DNA from: Ruminococcaceae bacterium UBA5413
Lineage (GTDB): Bacteria > Bacillota > Clostridia > Oscillospirales > Acutalibacteraceae
DNA: 39,945 nt
Direction: 5' to 3'
NCBI GenBank assembly: GCA_002409585.1
Contig: DHNP01000033.1
Coordinates: 43,844-83,788, forward strand
The notes under the pieces were generated by a model. That model ran no database searches, was not told where the DNA came from, and worked only from the letters and a program-made list of their open reading frames with translations. How positions within the stretch are numbered: position 1 is the stretch's first letter; each line of letters opens with the position of its first letter. The position numbers were made by a program, and so were the translations under genes. Shown here one piece after another: positions 39,060 through 39,945 of the stretch.

Positions 39060-39945
39060 CAACCATTCAACTTCTGGCCTGTATCGGTATGATTACAGGC
39101 TTTTTTCTTTTACTCGGCTTAAAGCCGATGGAGTTTACCGATGGGCTGTTTTCCTTTCTCACCAGAGAAAAAAAGTCCATCAGGGATGAAATCAAGGCGG
39201 CACAGCGCCGCAAAAAGCCGGGATTTCTGAAACGGCAAATCCAGATGGCGCAGGAGGTGCTGGCTATGACCGGCAGGAGCAATCGCTTCTCTCTGGTTTG
39301 CTCCTGCTCCCTGTTATTGTTTGCTATTGGTGCCGCCATCGCCATCGTAATGGGCAATTTCTTTTTAGCCCCGGTCATGGCAGTGGGCTTTATGATGCTG
39401 CCCTTTTGGTATGTGCAGCTCACCGCCAGCCATTTCAAAAAAGACATTGCCGCAGAGCTGGAAACGGCACTCTCCATCGTGACTACAGCATACCTGAGAA
39501 GTGAGAACATCCTCACAGCTGTGGAGGAAAACATGAATTATCTGAACCCGCCGGTGCATCAGGTGTTCAAGGATTTTGTCCTGCGGGTAAAGCTCATTGA
39601 TCCCGATGTGCTGGAAGCCATCAAGGTGCTGCGCAACAAAATTGATAACGAAGTGTTCCGGGAATGGTGCGATGCCCTGTGCGACTGCCAGCACGACCGC
39701 AGCCTGAAAGTTACCCTCACTCCTATCGTCAGCAAGCTGTCTGATATGCGAATTGTGAACGGTGAGCTGGAATACCTCGTGTTTGAACCCCGCAAGGAAT
39801 TTATCATCATGGTCATCTTCGTCATCGGAAATATTCCGCTGATGTATCTCCTCAATAAAAGCTGGTACGACACGCTGATGCACACGCCGCTGGGGCAAAT
39901 CATTCTGGCTATCAGCGCCGCCCTGATTTTTATCTCTACGGCCTG
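39056..39945 (+). CDS. tadB: TadB-like type II secretion F domain protein, 3' end outside window
   Basis: An open frame of 296 codons that runs off the right edge. It has N-terminal hydrophobic segments (IQLLACIGMITGFFLLLGL; VCSCSLLLFAIGAAIAIVM; FLAPVMAVGFMMLPFWYV), then the GSPF-type cytoplasmic domain (ELETALSIVTTAYLRSENILTAVEEN), and two further membrane segments near the end. TadB/TadC form the inner membrane platform of Tad machines. The ATG overlaps the tadA stop (ATGA). Confidence 0.88.
   Translation, partial: MTTIQLLACIGMITGFFLLLGLKPMEFTDGLFSFLTREKKSIRDEIKAAQRRKKPGFLKRQIQMAQEVLAMTGRSNRFSLVCSCSLLLFAIGAAIAIVMGNFFLAPVMAVGFMMLPFWYVQLTASHFKKDIAAELETALSIVTTAYLRSENILTAVEENMNYLNPPVHQVFKDFVLRVKLIDPDVLEAIKVLRNKIDNEVFREWCDALCDCQHDRSLKVTLTPIVSKLSDMRIVNGELEYLVFEPRKEFIIMVIFVIGNIPLMYLLNKSWYDTLMHTPLGQIILAISAALIFISTA

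Larger units (their letters stand above)
30081..39945. mobile_element. Integrative conjugative element, left part
   Basis: From the tRNA-Leu 3' end to the window edge all genes are on the plus strand, closely packed with overlaps, and are types common in Firmicutes conjugative elements: Api92-like, Dam, AbrB-like, YodL-like, SpoVG, DUF6133-like and a Tad-type secretion set. Isoleucine codons shift from ATA-dominant to ATC-dominant. The right boundary, integrase, relaxase and coupling protein are outside the window, so element class and mobility cannot be judged. Confidence 0.8.

Overview
The window looks like the chromosome of an anaerobic, spore-forming Clostridia member, probably Oscillospirales (Ruminococcaceae/Acutalibacteraceae-like). 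The evidence is sporulation genes (SpoIIP, a SpoIIQ-like LytM protein), pyruvate:ferredoxin oxidoreductase, L-lactate dehydrogenase, a dockerin-like protein, many Ser/Ala/Glu-rich secreted linkers, and the gene order spoIIP - lepA - hemW - hrcA - grpE - dnaK - dnaJ. Resident genes strongly favour ATA for isoleucine and often start with TTG. No species can be named from the sequence alone.

Positions 1-16,700 carry a TPP-riboswitch-controlled thiamine-precursor ABC locus, a divergent lipoprotein gene, NAD synthase followed by a lipid-flippase-like membrane protein, a family 2 glycosyltransferase, L-lactate dehydrogenase, pyruvate:ferredoxin oxidoreductase, and two tandem ECF sigma factor modules. 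One sigma overlaps a gene for a membrane-anchored serpin, the other overlaps a gene for a small polytopic membrane protein. A small Smr-domain protein follows.

Positions 16,700-29,950 carry a candidate C-rich small RNA, the SpoIIQ-like gene, the CIRCE/HrcA heat-shock operon, hemW and lepA with small upstream genes, spoIIP, a second candidate C-rich small RNA behind a perfect housekeeping promoter, and a membrane-anchored dockerin-like protein.

A tRNA-Leu(CAA) gene at 29,994-30,080 marks the probable left edge of an integrative conjugative element that continues past the right end. Base and codon use change there (ATC replaces ATA for Ile). The element opens with three stacked hairpin terminators, then accessory genes (Api92-like protein, Dam-type adenine methylase, two AbrB-like proteins, YodL-like protein, SpoVG), then a Tad/Flp-type pilus assembly set: pilin-like small protein, A24 prepilin peptidase, CpaB, TadZ-like ATPase, TadA/CpaF ATPase, and TadB cut off by the window end. 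No integrase, relaxase or VirB4 is visible here.

The observations most worth following are the sigma/serpin module, the two small RNAs with Shine-Dalgarno-complementary C-rich stretches, the intrinsic terminators placed immediately upstream of three element genes, and a hairpin-rich insertion between tadZ and tadA that is flanked by a synonymously diverged copy of the tadZ 3' end.
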